A stretch of DNA of 64,000 bases from an uncultured Methanobrevibacter sp. GTDB lineage: Archaea > Methanobacteriota > Methanobacteria > Methanobacteriales > Methanobacteriaceae. The notes below the pieces were generated by a model. It searched no databases. It saw only the letters and a list, made by a program, of their open reading frames with translations, and had not been told where the DNA came from. Position 1 is the first letter of the stretch. Every line of letters begins with the position of its first letter. The stretch lies in NCBI RefSeq assembly GCF_900314695.1, contig NZ_OMWD01000001.1, positions 33,899-97,898 of the forward strand, written 5' to 3'. The position numbers and the translations under genes were made by a program. Shown here in pieces: positions 40,818 to 51,465 of this stretch.

Positions 40818-43724
40818 TTAACCTCCATTCCAACTTTTATCCCAATATTTGGCAGGCATACTTATAGGCAGACAATATTCTTCATCAAAATATTCGTATG
40901 TTTCTGATTTGGTTAACTTTTTAGTTTTTCCGTTGCTAATGTATACGGCTTTATTTCTGTCCAATGTCAAGTCATTTTTTATTTTTACTTCAATATAATC
41001 ATAACCCCCATTTTTGTTTGGTATATTGAAGACCTTTTTCCCTTGAAGATATCCTGGCCTTGTAAAAGTGCATGTATCCATTGCTGCATGCCATTCTTTT
41101 TTATTTATAACCTCGTCTCTTAATGTTGTCCCAACATTTTGAACGATTATCATTGTCGAAAATAATCCCATGCATACTGCCGGTGCACCAGTCAGTATTT
41201 TATCCAAAGCGAATTTGATTCCAACATAAAGCATTTGACTTACAGGTTTAGCATTACCTATTAAATCCTCTATTCCTTTATAAAAGTTGTTCATTGTATC
41301 TCTGATTCCGGAAATTATGTCTTTAGGAATTGTTAAAACCCCGCAACAATCTCCGCTTGTCGAAATTGCTGAGCCTTTGTATGTTGCATTGGAGTGAGTT
41401 ACAATAACGTCTGATACTCCGCTGGTGGTGTTGAGGATGATTGCTGAAGTATCATCTTCTGTAAATATATAAATCATTTCGCCAAGTTGTGTTATGCTGA
41501 ATCTGCCGTTTGCCATGGCGTTTAAAACATTGTCAAGGGAATTTGTCGTATTGTCCATGTATCTCCATGCAACTTTTGAAATCGAATAATCTTCCAGATT
41601 TGGCAGATTCATTGAATTGATTAATCTAAACAGCGTGATGTTATTTTTTTCTCCTTTAACATCCATTCCCATGTCTGCATTTAAAATATGCAGGTATGTA
41701 TCGTCAAGATTTATTCCGCCTAAAATTGTCAGTGCATTTCCACGTTTCCAATTGACATTAAAATCTTTTGCATATTTATCTGCTAACTCATCTGCAAGCC
41801 AAGCGGTTTCAAGTGATGCTAAATGCATCCCATATAAGTTCATTAATCCAAATTTTGTTATATAATTTGAATTTGCATTGACCCAGCTTTCAAGAATCTT
41901 TTGCGTAATTCTCTCATTGACAATTGTGTAGGACTGCAAAACTTCAAAGCCATAGTTTTTGCGGTATTTTTCGCTGAGTCCATAACTTATAGTTTCAGTT
42001 TTTTCAAGTGCTTCCTTTTTATTGATGTTGAATGATGTGATTACTTCTTCCTTTGAAATATATCCTACTACATAATTTCCAAACAAGCTGAATTCAACAG
42101 GTTTTAGGGTATTTGCAAATTTTACACTATTTTCGTCTATGTCGTTGTAGTTTAGGTTGTAAATGGTTTTGCCGTAAAACTTTGACAGGCTATATTTTAA
42201 GCCCATCTCATCAAATGAAAGTGTTTTGAAATTCACTTTTGCGGTTACTTTATCGTTTTTTGTGTACGTTAATGTTTCAAAGCCGTCAATTCCCTTGTCT
42301 GCATATATTCCAAACATTTCCACATTGTCGCTTGTTGTGTCTCTGTATTCAATTTCAGTAAATTTTCCAGAATCATATATTAAAATTCCATTTCCTTTTA
42401 GATTATTTTTATTCAAATCACTTTTTACTCCGCTGTTGTCAAATGGAATTAAATAGGTTTTATAACCAAGATTTGTGGCATCATATCCGCTGATCTGACC
42501 AGTAGTAAATTTATATGTGCTGGAACCGATTTGTATTACAAAATATTGGTATTTTGGTAATTTTATTATGCCGTCAGTCCCAGTTTTGAGAGAATATACT
42601 GAATTATGAAACACGTAGGGCATTGTCACATTAACATGGTTTGGAATTTTAAATGAATGCGTAAATTCACTATGTTTTATTAGTTTGTTGACAGTTATCT
42701 GGTTTGTAGATTTTAGACTGTCATATTCTGTTGTTATTGTATATTTTCCCACGCTCAATGAAATCGGAAGGGTTGCAATTCCGTTTTTATCAGTTGTTTT
42801 TGTATAACTTTTCCCATTAACTTTTAGTGTTATTTTTTTATTTGGCGATGCCTTTCCGTTGCTGTTCAGAATTTTAACGCTAAATTTGCCTGTATTTCCT
42901 TCACTCATTGTCAAATCCTTTGTTTCAATCAATGATTTAATCGTGATGGTTTTTGAAATTGTTTCAGATGTTTTCGGATTGATGGAACTGATGATGTATT
43001 TTCCCGGGTTTAAATTTATGGATAATTTTCCAACGCCCTTTGAATTTGTTTTAACTGAATATGTTTTGCTGTTTAGTTTAAATTTAACAGCAGTGTTTTT
43101 TAATAATTTTCCCTTTATGTCATAAAAGGTGGAATAATATGCTTTTGTATTTTTATAGTATTTTGTTAAATCGCTTGATTTTACTGTGCTTTTTATTGTG
43201 ACTGTGCTTTTTGCAGTGCTTCCTTCAAATTCGCTATTGCCGCTGCATGTACTTAATACAGTATATCTTCCGCTGTTTAAGTTAAGATTTATAGATACTT
43301 TTCCCTTGCTGTCTGTTGTCTTTGTGTATGTCTGGCCGTTAATTTGAATTTTAATTTTAGCATTTTGGATTACTTTTTTGCCATATGTTAATGTTGCTGT
43401 AAATTTGGTTCCATCTTTATAATACATTTTTACATCAGGTGCTGTTAATGTGGTCTTTTTTTTAACAACATTCGATGTCTTTGCTGTAGTTTGACTAACA
43501 CTTAGCGTATCTTCGCTATTTTTCGAGGTTAATGTTTCACTTTTTATCTTGTCATTATCTTCTACAGTTAATGTTTTGGTATTTTCATTTTCAACACTTA
43601 TTTTTGATGAATCAGGGCTATTGTCAACACTTATTGTGTTGTTTTCACTTGTTGCAGCAGAAACTGCAGATATTAAAAAAATAAATAAGAAAATGAAAAA
43701 AATTGTGTTTATTTTTTTATTCAT
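40818..43724 (-). CDS. Large secreted Ig-repeat protein (adhesin-like)
   Basis: A 968-residue cell-surface protein. An N-terminal signal peptide (INTIFFIFLFIFLISAVSA, near residues 5-23) is followed by a Ser/Thr/Asn/Lys-rich spacer and at least three tandem Ig-like units from about residue 92 to 350. Each has the form NGKxYxKTTDxxGxxxxxxxLxxGxYTI, the pattern of Methanobrevibacter adhesin-like proteins. The remainder (about 360-968) is a non-repetitive domain I do not recognise, with a hydrophobic stretch near 865. There is no obvious C-terminal anchor repeat. It shares an operon with the small membrane gene downstream. Surface attachment is an inference. Confidence 0.8.
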   Translation of the reverse strand: MNKKINTIFFIFLFIFLISAVSAATSENNTISVDNSPDSSKISVENENTKTLTVEDNDKIKSETLTSKNSEDTLSVSQTTAKTSNVVKKKTTLTAPDVKMYYKDGTKFTATLTYGKKVIQNAKIKIQINGQTYTKTTDSKGKVSINLNLNSGRYTVLSTCSGNSEFEGSTAKSTVTIKSTVKSSDLTKYYKNTKAYYSTFYDIKGKLLKNTAVKFKLNSKTYSVKTNSKGVGKLSINLNPGKYIISSINPKTSETISKTITIKSLIETKDLTMSEGNTGKFSVKILNSNGKASPNKKITLKVNGKSYTKTTDKNGIATLPISLSVGKYTITTEYDSLKSTNQITVNKLIKHSEFTHSFKIPNHVNVTMPYVFHNSVYSLKTGTDGIIKLPKYQYFVIQIGSSTYKFTTGQISGYDATNLGYKTYLIPFDNSGVKSDLNKNNLKGNGILIYDSGKFTEIEYRDTTSDNVEMFGIYADKGIDGFETLTYTKNDKVTAKVNFKTLSFDEMGLKYSLSKFYGKTIYNLNYNDIDENSVKFANTLKPVEFSLFGNYVVGYISKEEVITSFNINKKEALEKTETISYGLSEKYRKNYGFEVLQSYTIVNERITQKILESWVNANSNYITKFGLMNLYGMHLASLETAWLADELADKYAKDFNVNWKRGNALTILGGINLDDTYLHILNADMGMDVKGEKNNITLFRLINSMNLPNLEDYSISKVAWRYMDNTTNSLDNVLNAMANGRFSITQLGEMIYIFTEDDTSAIILNTTSGVSDVIVTHSNATYKGSAISTSGDCCGVLTIPKDIISGIRDTMNNFYKGIEDLIGNAKPVSQMLYVGIKFALDKILTGAPAVCMGLFSTMIIVQNVGTTLRDEVINKKEWHAAMDTCTFTRPGYLQGKKVFNIPNKNGGYDYIEVKIKNDLTLDRNKAVYISNGKTKKLTKSETYEYFDEEYCLPISMPAKYWDKSWNGG

Positions 43725-43850
43725 AGTATCTACCTTGTTGTTAATTTTTTAAAAATTAACAATCAAAGTATGATTTCTAGAATATAAATGCTTTAATACT
43801 TAAAACAAATAGTAAATGACTTTTAAAATGGTTTTTAAGGATAAATAATC

Positions 43851-44489
43851 CTATTTGATAATCATAATGCACATATATGTAAATTCACTTTGAGCAATAT
43901 CTTTCAATGATGACTCAACAATTCTTTCGTTTGGATAACTTAATCTCTCACAGACCACAACTTTTCTATCTTTGCTAACTCCATTGTCCAGTAAAAATTG
44001 AGCCATGTCTTTCACTTTTCTAGATGGGAGTGCAATGGTGGTTTTTCCATTGTTTATGACTGGTAAGATATCTTCTATATTCTCTCGCCCATGAAAGGTC
44101 ATCACATTCGCATTATCCCATTGGATGTGGTTTTTTGCAGCGGCCAGCTGAAGTGAACTGATTCCAGGAACAACTTCGATGCTTTCATTGTCAAATCCTT
44201 TTTCGGCTGAAATTCTCAAAACTGTGTTTAAGACACCTGAAAAACCAGGATCGCCGGTTGACAATATTGAAACGGTGTTGCCATCCAAAGCCAATTGAAC
44301 ACCTTCCTCTAACTTATCCAACAAGTCCTTTACATTGAATGCAATTTTATTGTTAACATCATCAAACAGTTCAATTGCTCTTGTACTTCCAACGGTGTAA
44401 TCTGATGTTTTAACAGTATCGATTGCCTTTTTTGTTAAATATTCGCTTGAACCGGGGCCTATTCCAACAATATAAATTTTGCCAGTCAT
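43851..44489 (-). CDS. cbiE: Cobalt-precorrin-7 C5-methyltransferase
   Basis: A SAM-dependent tetrapyrrole methyltransferase of the CbiE/CobL-N type in cobamide (corrinoid) synthesis. Signature stretches: IYIVGIGPGSSEYLTKKA near the N-terminus, LSTGDPGFSG near residue 77, VVPGISSLQLAAAK near 104, and VCERLSYPNERI near 180. The start at 44489 (MTGKIYIVGIG) matches related proteins; ATGs at 44501 and 44498 would overlap the preceding gene. Length about 212 residues, so the CbiT part is not fused. It lies directly after an HxlR gene. Confidence 0.9.
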   Translation of the reverse strand: MTGKIYIVGIGPGSSEYLTKKAIDTVKTSDYTVGSTRAIELFDDVNNKIAFNVKDLLDKLEEGVQLALDGNTVSILSTGDPGFSGVLNTVLRISAEKGFDNESIEVVPGISSLQLAAAKNHIQWDNANVMTFHGRENIEDILPVINNGKTTIALPSRKVKDMAQFLLDNGVSKDRKVVVCERLSYPNERIVESSLKDIAQSEFTYMCIMIIK

Positions 44490-44490
44490 T

Positions 44491-44874
44491 TTAATCATCA
44501 ATTTTTAATGTATGTTTAAAGTTATTTTTTAATTCATTTTTAGTTTCTTCAGAATAGATATTGTCGTCATCGTCATTCAGGGTAAACATTGCTAATTCAT
44601 AAACGATTCTATTCGTGGATTTCCCATATTCGGTTAGATAATATTCTGTGGTAACGGGTGTGGTATTTAAAACCTTTTTTTCAATTAATCCATTTTCTTC
44701 CAATTCTTTTAAACAGTTGGATAATACTTTATTGCTCAATTTAGGTTTATCTTCTTTAAATTCTTTAAAATGTTTTTTTCCAAAAAACATGTCCCGAATA
44801 ATTTGGATGCTCCATTTCTTGCTAATGAGATTTAGTGTTCTATCCACAGGACAAACTATTCTTTCGGTGTTCAT
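44491..44874 (-). CDS. HxlR-family winged-helix transcription regulator
   Basis: A 127-residue DNA-binding protein of the HxlR family. The start CPVDRTLNLISKKWSIQIIRDMFFGKKHFKEF (split around residues 8-40) is the family signature, with a single conserved Cys near the N-terminus that may sense redox or aldehyde stress. PKLSNKVLSNCLKELEENGLIEKK is the recognition helix region (split near 45-67). It precedes cbiE on the reverse strand and is divergent from the macrodomain gene, so either could be its target. Confidence 0.88.
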   Translation of the reverse strand: MNTERIVCPVDRTLNLISKKWSIQIIRDMFFGKKHFKEFKEDKPKLSNKVLSNCLKELEENGLIEKKVLNTTPVTTEYYLTEYGKSTNRIVYELAMFTLNDDDDNIYSEETKNELKNNFKHTLKIDD

Positions 44875-44983
44875 AATTAAAAATTGATTAAATTATTATA
44901 TAAATGGTTACTTTTTTCTCACCTGGTTTCCTGAAAGTTACAAAAATCATTTAAATACCTAAATTAAATTATTATTAACGAAT

Positions 44984-45790
44984 TTGGGAGGGATTAGGAT
45001 TAACAGAGAAGAGCAATTGGATTACTTGGTCAACTACTTGATTGACGAATGTGGAGAAGATATTGATGTTCCTGATGATTATTATTCAAAAAGGTCTTTA
45101 CTTCGCGCATTGATGAATGTAAGGTTGCCAATGGAAATATCTGAAGAGTTTTTAAATGTTCAGGATGAATTTTTAACCTATGAAACATTAAACAAGGATT
45201 TAACATCAGTTGGTGATATTGATGATGTTAAAGGCAAAATAATATTGTGGCAGGGAGACATTGTAACATTAAAGGCAGATGCTATTGTAAATGCTGCAAA
45301 TTCAAAGTTATTGGGCTGTTTTATTCCTAATCATAATTGCATTGACAATGTAATTCACTCTGCGGCAGGATTACAGTTAAGGGATGAATGCAATAAGATA
45401 ATGCAAAGCCAACAAAGGGATGAGGAAATTGGAAAGGCAAAAATCACTGGTGCATATAATCTTCCATCCAAGTATGTCATTCACACTGTGGGGCCGGCGA
45501 TTCCTCAAGGATCAAAACCATCCAACAGGGATAAGGATCTTCTGGCCAGCTGTTATAAATCATGTTTGGATATTGCAAGCAATTATGAATTGAACTCTAT
45601 TGCATTTTGTTGCATTTCAACAGGAGTATTTAACTTTCCACAGAAATTGGCAGCCCAAATTGCAGTTGACACAGTTGAAGAATATTTAAAAGATAATGAA
45701 ACCTCATTAAAGCATGTAATTTTCAATGTATTTGGTGATGAAAGTTATCTGATTTATAAGGAATTGTTGTTTGGTGATGATAATGGATAA
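44984..45790 (+). CDS. Zinc-dependent macrodomain ADP-ribosylhydrolase
   Basis: A macrodomain protein of the zinc-containing class that removes ADP-ribose from proteins modified by SirTM sirtuins. An N-terminal region of about 90 residues precedes the macrodomain. [19 protein letters not shown] (near 89-107) is the ADP-ribose site and [19 protein letters not shown] carries probable zinc ligands Cys112, His117 and Cys119. ISTGVFNFP (near 210) is the phosphate loop. The TTG start at 44984 sits about 25 bases after a TATA-like TTTAAATACC, so it may be leaderless; an alternative start lies in the ATT codons after GGGAGGG. The sirtuin gene overlaps its end by 8 bases. Confidence 0.9.
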   Translation: MGGIRINREEQLDYLVNYLIDECGEDIDVPDDYYSKRSLLRALMNVRLPMEISEEFLNVQDEFLTYETLNKDLTSVGDIDDVKGKIILWQGDIVTLKADAIVNAANSKLLGCFIPNHNCIDNVIHSAAGLQLRDECNKIMQSQQRDEEIGKAKITGAYNLPSKYVIHTVGPAIPQGSKPSNRDKDLLASCYKSCLDIASNYELNSIAFCCISTGVFNFPQKLAAQIAVDTVEEYLKDNETSLKHVIFNVFGDESYLIYKELLFGDDNG

Positions 45791-46628
45791 ATTTGTTTTA
45801 AGATTGGATAAGGCTAAAAAAGCTATTGATGAAGCTGATTATATATTGATTGGGGCGGGGGCAGGATTATCAACTGCCGCTGGAATTGAATATACTGGTG
45901 AGAGATTTGAAAGGTATTTCAAGGATTTCATTGAAAAATATGATTTCACAGACATGTACTCATCAGGATTTTACCCCTTTAAAACATCTGAAGAGAAATG
46001 GGCTTATTGGGCACTGCATGTTTTTGCAAATAGGTATGATGTTGGAAAAACTGATGTCTATCAAAAGCTGCTGAAATTAGTTGAAGATACTGATTATTTT
46101 GTCCTAACAACTAATGTCGAATCACAGTTTTGGATAAATGGCTTTGAAGATAAAAGGATATTTGCAACTCAGGGCGATTATGGGCTACTTCAATGTGAAA
46201 AAGCATGCCATAATAAGTTATATCCGAATAAAGAACAGGTTTTCGAATGGGTGGATAAAACTGAAGAGTTTAAGATACCTTCTGAACTGGTTCCGAAATG
46301 TCCGGTTTGCGGTGGGGAAATGGATTTGAACTTAAGAAAAGATAATTTTTTTGTTGAAGATGAAAAATGGCATGAAATGAACAGGAATTATTCAAATTTC
46401 CTTGAGGAGGTTGATGGAAAAATTGTTTTTCTTGAAATTGGTGTTGGTTTCAATACTCCTGGAATTATAAGATATCCATTTGAACAAATGACTTATGACA
46501 ATTCTGATGCAACATTAATAAGATTAAATAAGGATTATGCTGATGCAATTCCTCAAAATAAAGAAAAAACAATTAGTTTTGATGAAAATGTTGAAGATAT
46601 TCTTGATTATTGGCTTTCAAGAATTTAA
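45783..46628 (+). CDS. SirTM-type (class M) sirtuin, protein ADP-ribosyltransferase
   Basis: An NAD-dependent sirtuin that in its characterised bacterial relatives ADP-ribosylates a lipoylated GcvH-like protein. Residues from the ATG at 45783: NAD loop [11 protein letters not shown] at 24-34, TTNVESQF at 109-116, and QG near 130 where classical deacetylases have the catalytic HG, as in SirTM. Zinc cysteines are 138, 142, 173 and 176. The start follows GGTGATGATA and overlaps the macrodomain stop by 8 bases. No GcvH-L or LplA2 gene is beside it, so the target here is open. It overlaps the convergent phosphodiesterase gene by 12 bases. Confidence 0.9.
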   Translation: MDKFVLRLDKAKKAIDEADYILIGAGAGLSTAAGIEYTGERFERYFKDFIEKYDFTDMYSSGFYPFKTSEEKWAYWALHVFANRYDVGKTDVYQKLLKLVEDTDYFVLTTNVESQFWINGFEDKRIFATQGDYGLLQCEKACHNKLYPNKEQVFEWVDKTEEFKIPSELVPKCPVCGGEMDLNLRKDNFFVEDEKWHEMNRNYSNFLEEVDGKIVFLEIGVGFNTPGIIRYPFEQMTYDNSDATLIRLNKDYADAIPQNKEKTISFDENVEDILDYWLSRI

Positions 46629-48739
46629 TTCATCAATCTCTTTTTTTAGGAATTTATAAATTGATTCGGCACCGATTAGTTCTCCAGGATCTTCCCAATC
46701 GGATGGGTATAATATGAATGGATGTGTTTGGTCTCCTCCAAGCCCACCATGACTTCCAACTAACTCTTCGAATGCACAAACTTCGTCATGTTTTTCATCA
46801 TAAAAGCTATTGACTAAAATGTCAGGCATATTTTTAAATGAATTTTCTCGTCTCAGGTGTCTTGCTGCATTTTTTCCAAAACCTTTGAGAGGATTTTCCC
46901 CTACAATTTCATCATTATCCAAATAATAAATTCCATCCTGGCCAATTACCATTCCTCCATTGCTGATGGAATTGACTAAAATAAATCCTATTCCCGAATG
47001 TTTTACAAGGCCAGGAATCAAATCTGGGAATAGCATTACAATTTCTTCGTAGTTTAAGCGTTGTTTCCATTGTGTTAGATAAATTAAACCTAAGTTTCCA
47101 GAGCCCAATACTATTAATTCAGAATCTTCCACGTTTTTGGTATTGTGTTCTACACTGTCATGTCCTTTGATATAATCAAGACTATCAGTGTATTTTTCCC
47201 TTAGATTTTTGATTTGGTCATTTTTTGAAATTATTTGAGGAGTTATGTTTTCAATTTCATCTTTAATGTTCTGCAAAGATTCCTTATCTTCAAACAAATC
47301 ATCACGGATATTTCCAAATTTCATTTTAATATTCTTAATTTGTTTGTTTTCGGGAATTATGGCATCTCTGAAGTGGTCTATATTGTGTTCTGCTTTAAAT
47401 ACTTTTAAATCATCTGGAAGCAGCTTTCTTACATAACTGCCCAATGTAATTCCATATCTTTGTTTAAATGTTGCACCATTGCTTTGGCCGTGGTCGGATA
47501 ATATTACTATTTTGTAGTCTCTGTCACTCATTTCAATTGCTGATGTGATTTTTGAAAATTGCAAATCGATTTTTTTCAGTGCACCCCATACATCTTCATC
47601 TTGAACTCCTGAATGGTGAGCAATTTCATCATAGCCCATGTAGGTTGCATAGGCTGTATCGATATTTCCGGTTAGTATTTCACTTGTTAAAACATCGGTT
47701 GTAACCTCTCTAAGTACTACATTAGCTCCTGCCCTTACAGCAGCATAAACTATTGTTCTTCTAATGCGGGGCTGTATATTCTTTATGTAATGGATAAATT
47801 GGATTTCAATTCGAGGATTATGTCCCATAAAAATAATATGAATAATCTCTGGAAATTATAGGCATCTAAAAAGGTGGCATTTAAGGTTTTGTTGTAGATA
47901 TGTTTTAAACCGTTTAGTTTGGATGATGTTAATGTAGGGATTTTACTGTCTCCTGAAAACATGTTTGCAACACTGATTCCATTGACAAGCAATCCATGTC
48001 CGTCACTAATTTCATCTTCAATTTCTGGGGTATCACTTAATTTTCCTGAAACGATAATCTTATTATTGTTTTCCTTTTCAACCCATCTGTAGGCTACGAT
48101 GTCCCTGTTGTTTCCATGCAATATTCCTGCTTGACTGGCTCCAGTCTGTGATGATAAATCGGTTTCCCATTCTTTCAAGCAGTGTGTTTTTGCATCTAAC
48201 CATTCTTTAATATTGGGCATCATGCCTTTTTCAATTGCTTTTTTTAATGTATTCATGGATAAACCATCAATTTCAAGCATTATTACTCCAGAATATCTTT
48301 TTTTATATGGCGTTTTTTGTTTTATAGCATATTTTAATATGTTTTTAATATATCTTTCATAATAATTGGTGTTTGTAATGTTTGTTATAAATGTTGTAGC
48401 TATTGCCATTACAATTGGAGCTTGTAATGCACCGTAAATTCCTGTTGAAATTCCTGGAATGAAGTAGGATGTGATATAAAAAATTAGGGAGTTTACAAAA
48501 AGCGATCCTATTCCAAATGTAAAGATGATGATTTTCATTAAAAATCGTCTGATTATTGGCCAAAGTAATGCATTTGCAATTGCTAATGCTATTACAATAA
48601 TGATTGCATTGTACCATGGTCCAATTGTAAAATCTGAACTGGTATAATCTACTAAAAATAATGCTACAATGTTTGATAAGGCTATCAGTAATGTAGTGAT
48701 GGATGTTCTAAGAGATGAAATGAGCCTATTTTTAATCAT
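46617..48739 (-). pseudogene. Membrane-anchored alkaline phosphatase/phosphodiesterase, frameshifted
   Basis: Two open frames overlap at 47783-47828 and together make one protein of about 700 residues. The N-terminal part (to 47783, 318 codons) has about four membrane segments of a holin-4-like domain and the start of an alkaline-phosphatase-fold domain (VIMLEIDGLSMNTLKKAIEKG). The C-terminal part (46617-47828) continues it with metal-site stretches YMGYDEIAHHSG and VILSDHGQSNG and ends near residue 403 of that frame. The joining point reads NFQRLFILFLWD then IQFIHYIKNIQPRIRRT, so one base appears to be missing. No slippery sequence is seen. Either a true inactivating mutation or a sequencing error. 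Confidence 0.8.
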
Positions 48740-49605
48740 TCTATCTTGATTTGTTGTTTATTTTTAGTTTTTAGGGTTATTATGGTAATCTCTGGTTTGC
48801 AGTTTATTCTGATTCTAAAGGAATTGGTTCCTAAACCTTTGCTTGTGTACTGTATCATATTTCCAATTTTGTAAAGTCCAACAGGATATTTTGTTGAGTT
48901 TGGGCCTCTGAAAGGTGTTGTTTCAACTTTTGGAATAATGAATTGCCCTCCATGTGAATGTCCTGAAATCTGAAGGTCAAATCTATTGGTTTTTGAAGAT
49001 TCATTTGCAAAATCAGGTTCATGGGCAAGCAGTATGCTAGGAATGTTTTCAGGAAGTTTTTTCAATACCTTGTCCAAATCATCTGCACAGACAGTGCAAC
49101 TGTCTACACCTGCCAGATTTAGATAGTCATCTCCTTTTTGAAGTGTATACACATCATTGCTCAAATCGATAATATTTGAATTTTTGAAGATTGTTCTAAC
49201 CTTATCTGCACCCATCCAATGGTCATGATTTCCCAAAACGCCAAACTTACCATATTCTGCATCTAGTTTCTTAAATGATTTTTCCAGTGATTTTTCATAG
49301 TCATCCACCACATAAGAAAAATAATCTCCTGTCAATGTAATCAAATCAACATTTAATGTGTTGACGTAATCAACAAGTTCCTCTAAATATTCTGGATTAA
49401 TCCATTGTCCCAAATGGATGTCAGTTAAGTTTAAAATTCTAAAATTATGAAAATTCCAACCCAAATTGTTTAATTCAATGTCAAGTTCAACCAAATCAAT
49501 TTTATTTTCATTAAACTTCTTGTCTGGCAGTGAATAAGTTATTGCATCTTGAATACCTTGGCGAATTTTCATTGCTTGTGGTCGTTCAATATCATCGTCT
49601 TTCAT
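48736..49605 (-). CDS. Calcineurin-like metallophosphoesterase
   Basis: A 289-residue metallophosphoesterase of the calcineurin-like superfamily, YaeI/UDP-diacylglucosamine-type branch. Metal-binding motifs are all visible: TDIHLGQW near residue 61, LTGDYFSY near 94, LGNHDHWMG near 124, LLAHEPDF near 193 and SGHSHGGQF near 215. No signal or membrane segment, so it is probably peripheral at the membrane or in the cytoplasm. Its ATGA stop overlaps the start of the phosphodiesterase gene by 4 bases, so they form one operon; substrate unknown. Confidence 0.88.
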   Translation of the reverse strand: MKDDDIERPQAMKIRQGIQDAITYSLPDKKFNENKIDLVELDIELNNLGWNFHNFRILNLTDIHLGQWINPEYLEELVDYVNTLNVDLITLTGDYFSYVVDDYEKSLEKSFKKLDAEYGKFGVLGNHDHWMGADKVRTIFKNSNIIDLSNDVYTLQKGDDYLNLAGVDSCTVCADDLDKVLKKLPENIPSILLAHEPDFANESSKTNRFDLQISGHSHGGQFIIPKVETTPFRGPNSTKYPVGLYKIGNMIQYTSKGLGTNSFRIRINCKPEITIITLKTKNKQQIKIE

Positions 49606-49683
49606 TGATTATAATATGGGCGATGAAACTATTTATAATTTTAAAAACATACATTAAGATGTTATAATGAGAAAGTGATTATT

Positions 49684-50874
49684 ATGCTTCAAATTGCAGT
49701 TTGTGGAAAACCAAATGTTGGGAAATCATCTTTTTTCAATTCAGCAACTGCTTCAAGTGTAGAAATGGCTAATTATCCATTCACAACTATTGATGCCAAT
49801 AAAGCTGTTGCACATGTTATTAAAGATTGCCCATGTAAAGAATTGGGTGTTACATGCAATCCTCACAATTCAATTTGTATTGACGGAAAAAGATTGCTTC
49901 CAATAGAATTAATTGACGTTGCAGGATTAGTTCCTGGAGCTCATGAAGGAAAAGGATTAGGTAATAAGTTTTTAGATGAATTGATGCAGGCTAAAGTATT
50001 CATACATGTTATTGATGCTTCTGGTTCTACTGATCTTGAAGGTAATCCAGTTGACCCTGGAAGTCATGACCCTCTTGATGATTTGGACTTTTTAGAAAAT
50101 GAAATTGTAATGTGGATGTATGGAATATTGTCAAAAAATTGGGTAAGGCTTATAAGAAAAGTCGGTGCCGAGCATTTAGACATTGCAAAGGTATTGTTTG
50201 ACCAATTATCGGGAACTGGTATAGCTATTGAAGATATCATTGAAGCTAAAAGAAATATTGAACCTGACTATAATAAATGGGAAGAAGAAGACTTAATCGA
50301 GCTAACAAGAAACATATTACATATTGCAAAACCAATGATGATTATTGCAAACAAGGCTGACCTTCCTACTTCTGAAGAAAATATCAAAAGGATTAAAGAA
50401 AAATATCCGAATGTAATTCCAACATCAGCAGAATCTGAAATTGCATTGGTAAAGGCATCAGAAGCAGGTCTCATTAGTTATGTTTCCGGTGATGACCATT
50501 TTGAAATTTTAAAAGCTGATGAACTGAATGACAATCAAAAGAAAGCTCTTGATTATATTCAAACCAATATTTTAGATAAATATGGAAGCACTGGAGTTCA
50601 AGATGCTTTAAACTATGGTATTTTTGAGCTATTGGATAATATTGTAGTATATCCTGTTCAGGACGAAAACAAATACACTGACCAAAAGGGCAATGTCTTA
50701 CCTGATGGTATATTGCTTAAAAATGGTTCAAATCCACGTGAACTTGCATATTTAGTTCATACTGATATTGGAGATAATTTCATGCATGCTGTTGATGCAA
50801 GATCAAAGATGCGCATTGCCAGCGACTATGAACTGAAAGACGGCGACATTATCAGTATCATTACAAGAGGTTAA
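49684..50874 (+). CDS. ychF: YchF/OBG-family GTP/ATP-binding protein
   Basis: A 396-residue translation-associated P-loop NTPase of the Obg-YchF branch. G1 [16 protein letters not shown] near residue 6, G3 [16 protein letters not shown] near 79, NKADLP near 222 and the TGS-like C-terminal domain (about 320-396, ending [11 protein letters not shown]) are all visible. The ATG at 49684 gives [11 protein letters not shown]; an in-frame GTG at 49675 is possible. The gene is divergent from the metallophosphoesterase with about 70 bases between. Confidence 0.93.
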   Translation: MLQIAVCGKPNVGKSSFFNSATASSVEMANYPFTTIDANKAVAHVIKDCPCKELGVTCNPHNSICIDGKRLLPIELIDVAGLVPGAHEGKGLGNKFLDELMQAKVFIHVIDASGSTDLEGNPVDPGSHDPLDDLDFLENEIVMWMYGILSKNWVRLIRKVGAEHLDIAKVLFDQLSGTGIAIEDIIEAKRNIEPDYNKWEEEDLIELTRNILHIAKPMMIIANKADLPTSEENIKRIKEKYPNVIPTSAESEIALVKASEAGLISYVSGDDHFEILKADELNDNQKKALDYIQTNILDKYGSTGVQDALNYGIFELLDNIVVYPVQDENKYTDQKGNVLPDGILLKNGSNPRELAYLVHTDIGDNFMHAVDARSKMRIASDYELKDGDIISIITRG

Positions 50875-50904
50875 ATCCTCTACTTTTTTTATTTTAGGAT
50901 TTTT

Positions 50905-51465
50905 ATGGTTAAATTGACTAAAGATTTAAAAGCAGATGAATTTTTTGAGTACTATTTTTTAAAAGAAGAATTAAAAGATTTCTGCAGGCGTGAAGGTCTG
51001 AAAGTCAGTGGTAATAAACAGGATTTGGAAAAAAGGATAGTCCATTACTTGGAAACTGGGGATGAATTAACAGAACCTGTTTTTAATAAAAAATCTTGCA
51101 AAATATTGTCTAAAATTTCATTAGATGCAAAATTAGGCGAAAATTTCAAATGCAGTGAAGATAAAAGAGAATTTTTTAAAAATGAAATTGGAAATAGTTT
51201 TAAATTCAATGTAAAATTCCAAAAATGGTTGAAAGCCAATCCGTATAAAACCTATCGTGATGCTATAGATGCATATCATGAAATCCAAAATTCAAAAGAA
51301 AAAACAGAAATAGGTAAACAGTTTCAATATAATCAATACATAAGGGATTTTTTTGAAGATAACAAGGATAAATCTCTTGAAGATGCGATTGCATGCTGGA
51401 AATATAAAAAAAGTCTTAAAGGCCATAATAAATATGAAAAAAGCGATTTGGAGATATTAAAATGA
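50905..51465 (+). CDS. SAP-domain protein (DUF6434-like)
   Basis: A 186-residue protein with an N-terminal SAP motif (FLKEELKDFCRREGLKVSGNKQDLEKRI split near residues 17-45), a short DNA-binding helix-extended-helix. Two later repeats of an F..W...N......DAI.....I pattern (KFQKWLKANPYKTYRDAIDAY and YIRDFFEDNKDKSLEDAIACW, split) follow. No enzymatic motif. The next gene begins inside its stop (ATGA), so they are cotranslated. Function unknown; DNA binding is inferred. Confidence 0.8.
   Translation: MVKLTKDLKADEFFEYYFLKEELKDFCRREGLKVSGNKQDLEKRIVHYLETGDELTEPVFNKKSCKILSKISLDAKLGENFKCSEDKREFFKNEIGNSFKFNVKFQKWLKANPYKTYRDAIDAYHEIQNSKEKTEIGKQFQYNQYIRDFFEDNKDKSLEDAIACWKYKKSLKGHNKYEKSDLEILK

Noticed and set aside
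47783..47828. Programmed -1 frameshift joining the two halves of the phosphodiesterase
   Set aside because: No X-XXY-YYZ slippery heptamer in the right frame and no downstream pseudoknot is visible, so a simple indel is more likely.
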